From IMG/VR virus record IMGVR_UViG_3300037247_000675, positions 1 through 31,189 of that record: a stretch of 31,189 nucleotides of DNA; one strand, 5' to 3'. The position numbers and the translations under genes are program-made. The DNA comes from a virus. Positions 21,150 through 28,309 of the stretch are shown here, one piece after another. Under the pieces are notes generated by a model, which ran no database searches, was not told the DNA's origin, and was given only the letters and a program-made list of their open reading frames with translations. How positions within the stretch are numbered: position 1 is the stretch's first letter; every line of letters begins with the position of its first letter.

Positions 21150-21779
21150 CTAGCTCTCCAAACAATCTCCACGACACCAAATGATGTTGCACTCGGTCAC
21201 CGCCAGGGGGCAATAGCCCTTCGAGACGCCTAAATAATGAACCATGTTCCGTCCTGCTTGAATGATCCGAATCGGTTCCCGATTCTCATTCGACAAGGGC
21301 GGTATCTGATCGACGGGACGGCCAAGGCCGAACTCGACGATCATAATCCGCGGCCGGCACCGCTGCATTCCCGCCCAGAGCCAGAAGTCCTGCTCATCGA
21401 TGTCGATGACGCCAACATCGGGGTCTTCCGGTACACCGGCTTTCGCCAGCACGGCTTCAAACGTCCACGGGAACACGCGCTCGCAAATAGCCTTGACGTG
21501 TGTGTTCCCATCGTATCGCTTAGCAAGAAGACGGAAGCGATCGCGGTCAGCCTCGATCATCGCAGCGTGCCAACCACTACCGATCAGCAGCGCCACATTC
21601 GACAACGTCACACCGTCAGAAGCCCCGACCTCGAAACACCAGCGGTTCGTGGTGCCGATTTTCTCGAGAATCGCTGCGATCAGCCCGTCTTCGCCATACT
21701 GAGTGTAGACGTTACTCGCGCAACCGTTAAGCCACGGCACACATTGGACCAACCGCGGTTCTTCCTTTGCCTCGCTCAT
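21150..21779 (-). CDS. FkbM-like SAM-dependent methyltransferase
   Basis: 209 residues from ATG 21779 (GAGGAG 7-8 nt upstream). VYTQYGEDGLIAAILEKIG (24-42) matches the SQxGEDG opening of a methyltransferase group related to FkbM. Motif I is WCFEVGASDGV (47-57), motif II AMIEADRDRF (73-82), followed by VGVIDIDEQDFWLW (122-135) and RPRIMIVEF (142-150). Such enzymes usually O-methylate sugars of surface glycans. It overlaps the sulfotransferase gene by 53 nt and precedes the fusion gene, so the three enzymes are co-transcribed. Confidence 0.8.
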   Translation of the reverse strand: MSEAKEEPRLVQCVPWLNGCASNVYTQYGEDGLIAAILEKIGTTNRWCFEVGASDGVTLSNVALLIGSGWHAAMIEADRDRFRLLAKRYDGNTHVKAICERVFPWTFEAVLAKAGVPEDPDVGVIDIDEQDFWLWAGMQRCRPRIMIVEFGLGRPVDQIPPLSNENREPIRIIQAGRNMVHYLGVSKGYCPLAVTECNIIWCRGDCLES

Positions 21780-22473
21780 CACACAACTCCTCAAACCAAT
21801 CCAGCGCGCCGCCGTGAACCTCGCCGAAGGTTCGTTGGAGCGCTTCGGGCATCTCTGTTTTCCACTGGCCTACTGCACCGCTACGGAAGAATGTAGGCCG
21901 CAGCTTGTGCAAGTCGTCGAACTTCGGAATATCGAACACCCCCACGGGCGCTATGCCCAAGTCGAGCGTATCGACCGCTGCACGTACTGTTTCTACGGGA
22001 TCGCGAATCAGGTCATCGAACACCACGTAAGCCGTTGGGGCCGCACGCCCGGCCCACACGAGCGTGTGTATGCCCCAATGACCGAGTGTTCCCTTCCCGC
22101 GACACACCATGTCGAGCAATTCGTTCCACGGCTCCGTGCGCTGCAGTTGGTCGCGGGCATAATGGGCGAGGCTCACGGCTACATCTCTGCCGTCGCGAAC
22201 GATGTGTATCGCCCGCGCACGGGTAGCCGCCGTGTCAACCAAGTGCGTTTTGACGACGTACAACGGCAGAGAGCCATCGGCCTGCCAGGGCCAGCGGCGT
22301 TCACTCTTGAACAGCCCCGTGATCTTATCTTCGCTGCCGTAGAGCGTCCACGTGGGTATCCCGTACATCCGCTCGAACACATGGCGGAAGAACGTGACAC
22401 CCGAGCGTGGGTAACTCGCTAGCCACACGCCATCCATGCCGATGCCGCTCTGCTCTGACGATTCGCGCGTCAC
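21727..22473 (-). CDS. PAPS-dependent sulfotransferase
   Basis: 248 residues from GTG 22473. All four landmarks of cytosolic-type sulfotransferases are visible: the 5'-phosphosulfate loop YPRSGVTFFR (21-30), the KTHL segment with the candidate catalytic His77, the 3'-phosphate loop IVRDGRDVAVSLAHY (91-105), and the C-terminal FRSGAVGQWK (196-205), like the RxGxxGDWK motif. It should move sulfate from PAPS to a hydroxyl of a sugar, lipid or Tyr. The position right after capsid genes and before two sugar-modifying enzymes suggests a glycan substrate. Host-supplied PAPS would be needed. Confidence 0.88.
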   Translation of the reverse strand: MTRESSEQSGIGMDGVWLASYPRSGVTFFRHVFERMYGIPTWTLYGSEDKITGLFKSERRWPWQADGSLPLYVVKTHLVDTAATRARAIHIVRDGRDVAVSLAHYARDQLQRTEPWNELLDMVCRGKGTLGHWGIHTLVWAGRAAPTAYVVFDDLIRDPVETVRAAVDTLDLGIAPVGVFDIPKFDDLHKLRPTFFRSGAVGQWKTEMPEALQRTFGEVHGGALDWFEELCDERGKGRTAVGPMCAVA

Positions 22474-22480
22474 AGCCGCT

Positions 22481-22942
22481 CTACCCCAAAATGAGTTTCA
22501 CGGCACCCGCCTCGGACGCCGTATTGGGCGAAACGGCCCCGCGGCTCAATCGCCCGGTTGCACCTACCAACTGGGCTACGGCAGGTGAACCCCAATACAG
22601 CTCGATGTAGCGCTTACGGTCTCGTAGATCGACGCCCATGCGGATGATCTGCGAACCGGCGGTAACGGCAACCGTGGGCCAGACAAAGCCAACCGTAGCC
22701 GATGTCGCCGCACTGCCGACGAAAGCCGTCATCACGTCGGTAGCAACGAATGCGGTCGTGTCCGACTCGCTGAGTGCGATGGACTTCGTAATGCTAGTCG
22801 TTGCCGCGACCGTACCGAGTACCAGGTCCACCTCGAGGTAATCCCAATCTCGGCAGTCGATGTAGCCGCTCGCAGTCGAATTCGACGCAAGGGACTGCGG
22901 GACGATCAACGCCCCTACTTTTGCATTTTGTCCGTGAATCAC
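22481..22942 (-). CDS. Hypothetical capsid-proximal structural protein, 153 aa
   Basis: Start GTG 22942 with AAGGAG eight nt upstream; upstream in-frame sequence is an Arg-rich shadow of the previous gene. The protein is beta-rich with KVGALIVPQSLASNSTASGY, DYLEVDLVLGTVAATTS, and RKRYIELYWGSPAV. This pattern is frequent in small proteins encoded just after the capsid gene of siphophages, where decoration or minor head proteins occur. It ends 7 nt before the sulfotransferase start. Function not proven. Confidence 0.72.
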   Translation of the reverse strand: MIHGQNAKVGALIVPQSLASNSTASGYIDCRDWDYLEVDLVLGTVAATTSITKSIALSESDTTAFVATDVMTAFVGSAATSATVGFVWPTVAVTAGSQIIRMGVDLRDRKRYIELYWGSPAVAQLVGATGRLSRGAVSPNTASEAGAVKLILG

Positions 22943-22943
22943 G

Positions 22944-23213
22944 TTATGGCTCCTTCTTCTTGGGCGCAGCCGTAGCCGTGTAGGCCGTGCCGGCCGTCTT
23001 CGGCAACGTTTTTGTCTCAGACTCAACCTTGGGCGGCTTAGGGCTTACCGGTCGCGGGGCCATCGCCTTGCGCGCCTCGCGGCTGTCCGCCGGAACGATG
23101 GTCCCGTTCTCTCGCAGCGCCCGCGTTTCATTGGGCGCCAAGACCTGGTGCGGCTCGACCCGATCGCCCGTAGACCAACTCTTGTACGGTTTGGTGAAAA
23201 CAAATTCGCTCAT
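22944..23213 (-). CDS. Small capsid-proximal protein with Pro/Lys-rich tail, 89 aa
   Basis: ATG 23213 with GGAGG nine nt upstream. The first 50 residues (EFVFTKPYKSWSTGDRVEPH, then LRENGTIVP) look like a small beta domain often found after capsid genes. The remainder (PRPVSPKPPKVESETKTLPK and a Lys-rich end) is probably disordered. It may be a minor head or decoration-associated protein; no family assigned. Confidence 0.7.
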   Translation of the reverse strand: MSEFVFTKPYKSWSTGDRVEPHQVLAPNETRALRENGTIVPADSREARKAMAPRPVSPKPPKVESETKTLPKTAGTAYTATAAPKKKEP

Positions 23214-23229
23214 CGTTCATGCCTCCGGC

Positions 23230-24621
23230 TTACGTCAGGCCAACCATGCCAACGAGCGGACCGGCATCCGTTGCGTCGCCGATATCGTGGACGTTGATAT
23301 CGAAACGTTCCGTAGCCTTCATCGCGATCTCGTCGCTTGACCAGTACTTTTCGTCTGACCTTTTGAGCGTTAGTCCGCGACGATCGCCGAGCGTGGACGC
23401 TTCGGCCAAGTCGCCGAACATAAACATGGTTTTGCCGTTCGTGCCCGTGGCCGTTAGCGAAGTCGTCATCACCTGAACGAGTTCGATCGGATAGCCGAGA
23501 TAGGAACGAGTGATCGGCCCACCCTGAAGCTGCGAAAGCGTATTGCCGTTTGCGGCTATTGCCAGGCGCTGGAATACCATCGCCCAACCGGCAGACGACA
23601 CGTACCATTTCGGATTGAGCACGTATCCAGGCAGCGCCGCCATGACTGTTGCGATGTGTGTATTATCCACCTCCGCAAACGAGTCGATGGGGCTTAGCGT
23701 GTAAACGCCAGCAAATCCCGTGTTTGCCTCCATCTTGTTGCAAACGCCGAATATCCCGGCAAATGTCTGAGCGCCGTCGCCGTTGAACCCGCACTGATCC
23801 TCTTTCAAGGCCAACGCTTTCGCCGCATCCATCGCAAAACGATCGGCGACACTGATGATGGCATCCTCTTCGAGTTCGCTACTGATCCGCGTCGCAGCCA
23901 CAAGCTTCTTGACTACGAGCTTGATCGTATCGAACGACATATCCGACTCGGTATGGTCATCACCTTCGCCCACGAAGTAGGCCGTCATGCCGCCTGTCTG
24001 CCGCGTGATACTCTTCGTGTCGCTCGCCATCGGTTCGATGTACGTGTTGCGCCGAAACGCGCCGTGCTCTTCACGTAGATCGATGATCCGGGAGCCCAAT
24101 TCGTCGGGCACGAGAGCACCGCCGGCCGTGTTGATGTGCTCCGACATCGCCCGCGTATTGACCACGATATCGTTACGCATACAGAAGCGGTGCGCGCTTT
24201 CATTGCCGAGCGATGCGGCCAACCACATGCCCATCCGGTAGGCCCCGCGCTCGTCGGGCGTTCCATCGGCATTGACGAACGCTTTGAGTTTTCCATGGCG
24301 CCGGTAGACGGCGGGCAGGTCTTCGCGGCGGGCCAGGGGCACAAGCCCCGGGTCACCGTCTTCCGACGGGCTCGCCGTTTCCCGCGGTTTCCGCAGCTCC
24401 TCTTCTTGGACTGCGATCCGATTCAGCCGCTCTTCGGTTTCCTCGCGTTCCTTGATGTCCACCTGGAGAGCGGCCATTTCCTTGTCCAGGGTGTCTTGTT
24501 CCTCCTTTTCGGATGGAGTGAAATTCCGGCCCTCTTGGGAGATCTTGGTCCGTAGATCGCTTAGCGACCTACGCTTATGATCAAGCTCGCTGTAGAGCTC
24601 TTGGATGGTCTGCACCGGCAT
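23230..24621 (-). CDS. Major capsid protein, HK97 fold
   Basis: 463 residues from ATG 24621 (GGAG 8 nt upstream; ATG 24627 lies too close). Residues 1-85 are a charged coiled coil (IQELYSELDHKRRSLSDLR, EERLNRIAVQEEELRK), the delta-domain scaffold removed by the prohead protease. The mature part contains GGALVPDELGSRIIDLREEHGAFRR, LVAATRISSELEEDA, DQCGFNGDG and YVLNPKWYVSSAGWAMVF, all standard for the phage_capsid family. It has its own promoter and a structured leader. It forms the icosahedral shell. Confidence 0.93.
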   Translation of the reverse strand: MPVQTIQELYSELDHKRRSLSDLRTKISQEGRNFTPSEKEEQDTLDKEMAALQVDIKEREETEERLNRIAVQEEELRKPRETASPSEDGDPGLVPLARREDLPAVYRRHGKLKAFVNADGTPDERGAYRMGMWLAASLGNESAHRFCMRNDIVVNTRAMSEHINTAGGALVPDELGSRIIDLREEHGAFRRNTYIEPMASDTKSITRQTGGMTAYFVGEGDDHTESDMSFDTIKLVVKKLVAATRISSELEEDAIISVADRFAMDAAKALALKEDQCGFNGDGAQTFAGIFGVCNKMEANTGFAGVYTLSPIDSFAEVDNTHIATVMAALPGYVLNPKWYVSSAGWAMVFQRLAIAANGNTLSQLQGGPITRSYLGYPIELVQVMTTSLTATGTNGKTMFMFGDLAEASTLGDRRGLTLKRSDEKYWSSDEIAMKATERFDINVHDIGDATDAGPLVGMVGLT

Positions 24622-24808
24622 TAGCATGTCTCCGTTTAGGTGCCGGAGACCGCTCGGCGCATGCAAAAGGACGTGCTGATCGTCCGGCACGTCACATTAA
24701 GTAACTTGCCGAGCGGTCAACACGCCCCACGGGTATGCTGAATTCGCTGTTACGGTTAGGCGCCAACACCCCACGGGCGCCGCGCAAAACCGCCTATTCG
24801 ATTGTTCA
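24622..24808 (-). promoter_or_regulatory. Structured 5' leader of the capsid mRNA
   Basis: About 185 nt between the capsid promoter and ATG. Nested stems: 11-bp arms at 24708-24718 and 24648-24658, with an inner 7-bp stem at 24687-24693 and 24670-24676. A 6-bp stem (24644-24649 with 24629-24634) would hide the CGGAGA ribosome site. An alternative 8-bp pairing of 24683-24690 with 24640-24647 excludes both the inner stem and the ribosome-site stem. Farther upstream GGCGCC arms (24776-24781, 24759-24764) make another hairpin. This looks like a regulated leader. Confidence 0.6.
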
Positions 24809-24814
24809 ATCTAT

Positions 24815-24843
24815 ACCATACACCGCGAATGCGGAGTTGTCAA
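24815..24843 (-). promoter_or_regulatory. Capsid gene promoter, sigma-70-like
   Basis: On the minus strand TTGACA (24843-24838), a 17-nt spacer and TATGGT (24820-24815). The -35 overlaps the last codons of the protease gene. The spacer contains CCGC-ATTC-GCGG, an inverted repeat similar to that in the promoter at 2079. It gives the capsid extra transcription over the terminase, portal and protease genes. Confidence 0.78.
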
Positions 24844-25736
24844 GTCGTTTTACGTTTCGCCAGGGTCTCGTCTGCCCCTGCGATCGCATCGCCTAATCGG
24901 CCGAGCCGGTGGTGCGTGTCAGCGTCGACATCCGTCCTTTGGACCTCTTTGGGCGCCGCCTTCTTGGGTTCTGGCCGCTTCGCAGGGTCGGGAATGCCTT
25001 GGGCGCCCTTCAAGTCGGGCACCACGATTCTGCTAGACCTACGTTTCTGAGAAGACCGGAACTGCCGGAGTGTGACGACCGTGTCCTCGTAGGCGGGGAA
25101 CGTCACGACCGACACGTCGAATAGATCGAGATCCGTCAATCGGTGATGCTCGCCGCCATCGTCCCCGTGTGATACCTCTTCCGAACGGACCCAAAACGCA
25201 AATGAGCCCTGATCCACGTTGCCGAGGCGGATATTCTCGACGATATCGCGCCCTACGCTCGTATTCGGCGGCTGAATGACGAATCGGAGGCCCTTAGCGT
25301 CCTCTGCAAGCGATAGAGTCTTCGCCTTGCGGCGGCCGAGAATCTGCGAGGGTATATGGTCGACGAGGGCGCGCACGTCGGTGCCATCAGCAAGCGTTCG
25401 CTCGAATGCGCCGGGCGCCACCTCTTCGGTGTACGCCGGCCAAATCTCGGTAGTGCTGTTGAAAACGGCGGGATAGCCCACGATTTTCCGCAATGCCTTG
25501 TCCTCCGCGCGCTTTTGGGGTTCCTCGAGGGCCAAAGAGCCCGTCAGCACGCGGATTTGCACCTTGTCTTCGGCTACACCTCTCCCACGGGCCTCTTCGG
25601 CGTCCGACCACGCCTGTTCGCAGACGGCAAGGCGCTGGTCATCCTCCTCGTACTCGGCAACCATCGTCTCGTCACCCATGCAACGGTCGATGAAATCCGG
25701 CTTCTCTTCGCTACCGCTAGGCGTCGGAATTGGCAT
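24840..25736 (-). CDS. Prohead protease, HK97 (U35) family
   Basis: 298 residues from ATG 25736, overlapping the portal end. The N-terminus has DFIDRCMGDETMVAEY followed by QRLAVCEQAW, a Cys-containing segment seen before some phage proteases. The protease domain starts near residue 60 (VLTGSLAL) and shows VGYPAVFNSTTEI, EEVAPGAFERTL, the candidate His127 in LVDHIPSQILGR, the candidate Ser178 in DQGSFAFWV, and LFDVSVVTFPAYEDT. It trims the capsid delta domain during head maturation. The last 65 residues are a Lys/Pro-rich tail. Confidence 0.88.
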   Translation of the reverse strand: MPIPTPSGSEEKPDFIDRCMGDETMVAEYEEDDQRLAVCEQAWSDAEEARGRGVAEDKVQIRVLTGSLALEEPQKRAEDKALRKIVGYPAVFNSTTEIWPAYTEEVAPGAFERTLADGTDVRALVDHIPSQILGRRKAKTLSLAEDAKGLRFVIQPPNTSVGRDIVENIRLGNVDQGSFAFWVRSEEVSHGDDGGEHHRLTDLDLFDVSVVTFPAYEDTVVTLRQFRSSQKRRSSRIVVPDLKGAQGIPDPAKRPEPKKAAPKEVQRTDVDADTHHRLGRLGDAIAGADETLAKRKTT

Positions 25737-27552
25737 CACTAATCTCCGTACTCAGGCCACAGGCCCGTTTCATCGTTTCGGCTAATGCTTCGACTACATC
25801 GCCGGTTTCTACCGCCGCGCGCGCCTTCCACATGGCATCTGACGTGAAAAACGGCACCCCCTCGGCTTCAAGCTTCTCCTTGGACCGGCTGGCATAGCCT
25901 TGCTTGAACTCCTTGCTGTACAAGCCCAATCGCTCCGCAATCCGCTGTGGCAGTTCGCAGTCTCCAACGAGCAGCCACGCCGAGCGCTCAAAGGACTGAA
26001 TGATCGGCGCGAGCATTTCTAACACATGCTCAGCGTCGCCGTCGTGGAACCGCTCCGTCCACTCATCGAACTTCGGCTTTTTGGCCGCACGAGCAATTTT
26101 ATCACATTGACATCGGAAAACCCGGCGAAAACCGTCCAAAAGCACCGGCCGGCAGGCTTCCGCAGCCTGATCGACGAGCGCTGCGCGCTTACCGGGGTCT
26201 TCGCCGCCCGTCACTTCGGCCTCGCGCGCGATGCGTCGCGTCTCCTCGGCGATGAGCAGCTTGATGGCGCCGCGGCCGATCCTCTCCTCCTCCTCGACCT
26301 CCTCGACGGGGGGCCCAGGAGGTTCGGGTGCGTTGCCAATGACATCGTCCGGCGTCTCGCCGACCTGGTCCAAGCGGGTCATGTTGCCCTCCACGATGTA
26401 CGTCTTACCCGCGCCGCCCTTGATCGGGTTCATATTCTCCTTCTCACGCCATTCGTCGCCGTTAATGATGCCGTTTCGACGCTGAATCTGGTATGCCTCG
26501 TTGCGTTCGCGCGGGGCGCCGCGGAGCAGACCGTCGACAAGGTGCTCCGCGAACACGCTTCGGTCTGCGCGGCTGTTCAGGAGCTTGCGTTTAGCTTCAA
26601 CCTCGAATCGTTTGAGCCACGGCAGCAGCGTGTCGACAACGTACTCGATGTTCTGCTCTGTTATATTGCTGAACGTGGCGCGGAGTAGCTGCTGCAACTT
26701 GTGGGGCGGCATTCGGAACCACCGGGCGATTTCCTCGATGTCGAAATATCTCGCTTCGATCCATTGGGAATCCTTGTGGGGTACGGCGATCGGCGTGTAG
26801 GTTGCCCCACTGTCCACTACGGCCGTCTGATGGCTCTTATCGGCACCCTGGAAGCTCGCATTCCAAGCTGCTCGCCATCCTGCCTTGTCCTTGAGCGGAA
26901 CCGGATAGCTGACCATGCCACCCGGACGCGAGGCGTTGCCGAAGAGCGCGTTGCCCGACTTCATCTTGGCGATCGCGCCACCCAGCGACTCCCGGGCTAC
27001 CCGCGCGATGGAATAGCCGCGCACGCCGTTCCCGAGCCCATGCAGATGAAACAGGTCTCGATAGGGGATCGAGCGCGTACTCCCGTCGTCCTCGATGACG
27101 CGACCGAACAATTGCTTCGTAGAATTGCGCAAAAGCGAGATTCGCGTGGGGTGAATAGGCCACATCGACTCCGCATTGCCACTTCTATCGCGCTTGATCT
27201 CGGATATGCCATCACCCCAGCCCAAGGCGTACTGCGCGCTTGTTTCGCGCCAAGACTGCGACGATACCTCATCGTTCACGGACTCGTTCAACAGCTCGTA
27301 AACACGGTGATTCGGCTTGCGATCCTTGCCGCCCGCAGTCAATCGCCCATAAACCGGAAAAGGTAACTTTGCGCAGTCTTCGGATATGCAACGAATCGCA
27401 GCGTAGTAGGCGGCGAGCCCGAAAGCGATACTCTCGTTCATCCGCTCGCCCGACACGGTCTTACGCCCACCCGTCAGGGACTCGTACAAGTCCTCAGACG
27501 GCTGCCGTAGCGTCGACCGGTGCTGTATGAATCGGTCAAGGAACAATGCCAC
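25717..27552 (-). CDS. Portal protein, HK97 family, with long C-terminal extension
   Basis: 611 residues. The portal core is clear: AYYAAIRCISEDCAKLPFPVY, HRVYELLNESVNDE, WRETSAQYALGWGDGISEI, MWPIHPTRI, LFHLHGLGNG, ARYFDIEEIARWFRMPPHKL and RNGIINGDEWREKENMNPI near residue 385. HK97 portal is about 424 residues, so roughly 190 extra residues follow: an acidic Pro-rich linker, then a helical domain with two Cys (CQC) and DEWTERFHDGDAEHVLEMLAP. It forms the dodecameric DNA gate. GTG 27552 is the first start, but TTG 27546 has better spacing from AGGAG. Confidence 0.9.
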   Translation of the reverse strand: MALFLDRFIQHRSTLRQPSEDLYESLTGGRKTVSGERMNESIAFGLAAYYAAIRCISEDCAKLPFPVYGRLTAGGKDRKPNHRVYELLNESVNDEVSSQSWRETSAQYALGWGDGISEIKRDRSGNAESMWPIHPTRISLLRNSTKQLFGRVIEDDGSTRSIPYRDLFHLHGLGNGVRGYSIARVARESLGGAIAKMKSGNALFGNASRPGGMVSYPVPLKDKAGWRAAWNASFQGADKSHQTAVVDSGATYTPIAVPHKDSQWIEARYFDIEEIARWFRMPPHKLQQLLRATFSNITEQNIEYVVDTLLPWLKRFEVEAKRKLLNSRADRSVFAEHLVDGLLRGAPRERNEAYQIQRRNGIINGDEWREKENMNPIKGGAGKTYIVEGNMTRLDQVGETPDDVIGNAPEPPGPPVEEVEEEERIGRGAIKLLIAEETRRIAREAEVTGGEDPGKRAALVDQAAEACRPVLLDGFRRVFRCQCDKIARAAKKPKFDEWTERFHDGDAEHVLEMLAPIIQSFERSAWLLVGDCELPQRIAERLGLYSKEFKQGYASRSKEKLEAEGVPFFTSDAMWKARAAVETGDVVEALAETMKRACGLSTEISDANSDA

Positions 27553-27802
27553 TCCTCGCGCAAAGAACCGGGGACGGAAACGCCACCTTCAACTCCTTCC
27601 CCCACACTCCCGGACACACTGAACAACGCATCCGAACGAGATAGTCCCGTTGATCGGGGATAGGCAATCCCTGGTGTTGCCTTTGCATCGACACCCCCAC
27701 ACGCTGCCTACCACAACCATCGCACACGCCGAGTAGCTCGCGCGTCTGATCCGCGGGTACACCCACGTCGCGTAGTTGGCTTTCTACCATCGCTTGCGCC
27801 AT
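27536..27802 (-). CDS. Small Cys-rich (zinc-finger-like) protein, 88 aa
   Basis: ATG 27802 with GAGGGAG directly upstream; it ends 17 nt inside the portal gene. A helical start (MAQAMVESQLRDVGVPADQT) leads to LGVCDGCGRQRVGV and later VRMRCSVCPGVWGK: two CxxC pairs about 31 residues apart, likely one zinc site. Its last codons are formed by the leader of the portal gene, which repeats its own leader. Function unknown. Confidence 0.62.
   Translation of the reverse strand: MAQAMVESQLRDVGVPADQTRELLGVCDGCGRQRVGVSMQRQHQGLPIPDQRDYLVRMRCSVCPGVWGKELKVAFPSPVLCARSGIVP
27554..27575. repeat. 22-bp leader repeat, portal copy
   Basis: A 22-bp sequence beginning CCTCGCGCAAAG and ending ACCGGGGAC on the plus strand, identical to 27807-27828. 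On the minus strand it places GAGG just before the portal start. Confidence 0.9.
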
Positions 27803-27806
27803 GCTC

Positions 27807-27828
27807 CCTCGCGCAAAGAACCGGGGAC
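27807..27828. repeat. 22-bp leader repeat, Cys-rich gene copy
   Basis: Exact copy of 27554-27575, 253 bp away, located just before ATG 27802. It carries the ribosome site and the 3' end of the neighbouring GAAA hairpin stem. Confidence 0.9.
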
Positions 27829-27852
27829 ACGAGTATTTCTACCCGTGCCCCC
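27823..27852 (-). ncRNA. GAAA-capped 13-bp mRNA hairpin
   Basis: The minus-strand RNA folds as a 13-bp stem with no mismatch (27852-27840 pairs with 27835-27823), closed by a GAAA loop. Two of the pairs are G-U, which pair only in the minus-strand transcript; the plus-strand RNA would have A-C mismatches there. A second imperfect hairpin lies just upstream (27875-27900, core CCGGAAG-CAG-CTTCCGG). No U-tract follows. Probably an mRNA stabilising, processing or protein-binding element. Confidence 0.62.
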
Positions 27853-27929
27853 GTATAGGCACCTGGTGAGTACGGCACCGCCGGAAGCTGCTTCCGGTGC
27901 GCCCTTGTTCTTTGCCTTTTCAGGTCATG
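27853..27929. other. Rest of the intergenic interval between two Cys-rich genes
   Basis: Holds the imperfect hairpin at 27875-27900 and no start codon with a ribosome site. The interval 27803-27929 as a whole looks like an RNA-structured leader, unusual in an operon where genes mostly overlap. Confidence 0.5.
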
Positions 27930-28193
27930 TCAAATCGCGCATCCGCTCGCCATCCACGAGAGAGGGTCGAGGAAAAGCTTGGCGAGACGTTGCTGGGCCT
28001 CGTCGCATAATTCAGACACAGAAAACTTCTCCATCACCAAAACTTGCCCAAACTGCCAAGTTGTGCCGCAGGCCGTACACCGAAAGCGGGGGCCACTCGC
28101 CAAAGAGAGCGGTTCTCGCCGGTTGGCCAGCCGCTTCCCAGATCCGTACAGCCGGTCCTGTTCTTCGTGTTGGCATGTACAGGCAATGACCAT
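27930..28193 (-). CDS. Small zinc-binding phage protein (CxC...QDxxYGxG...CxxC), 87 aa
   Basis: From ATG 28193 the protein reads MVIACTCQHEEQDRLYGSG, then RLAN, and RFRCTACGTTW. This CxCxHxxQDxxYGxGxRxxN...RCTxCG pattern is frequent in small phage zinc proteins of unknown function, which decides the start; a GTG at 28262 would add 23 Pro-rich residues. The rest (VLVMEKFSVSELCDEAQQRL) is helical. It lies between head genes, but its role is unknown. Confidence 0.7.
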   Translation of the reverse strand: MVIACTCQHEEQDRLYGSGKRLANRREPLSLASGPRFRCTACGTTWQFGQVLVMEKFSVSELCDEAQQRLAKLFLDPLSWMASGCAI

Positions 28194-28309
28194 CACATCG
28201 TCATCCGGCCGAGGGGGATAGGCTTGGGTCGGCAATCCCCACACGAGGGGGAAAACGGCCACTGCCCCGCCGGCTTGCCGGACTCGTCTCGCGTAATCGC
28301 AACGTATCC
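28194..28309. other. Short interval upstream of the zinc protein
   Basis: 116 nt with no gene of its own supported; the zinc-protein frame is open to GTG 28262. No promoter or terminator seen. Confidence 0.4.

Noticed and set aside
19795-21213. Lipoprotein signal at the N-terminus of the fusion enzyme (LLGCDERA)
   Set aside because: The stretch is in frame but lacks a start with a ribosome site in a suitable position; GTG 21060 is better supported.
27554-27828. The 22-bp direct repeats as phage attachment sites or a CRISPR
   Set aside because: Only two copies, each fused to a ribosome site and start codon; no integrase or spacer series nearby.
27875-27900. The hairpin as a plus-strand intrinsic terminator
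   Set aside because: The T-rich sequence after it is interrupted and there is no plus-strand gene to terminate.
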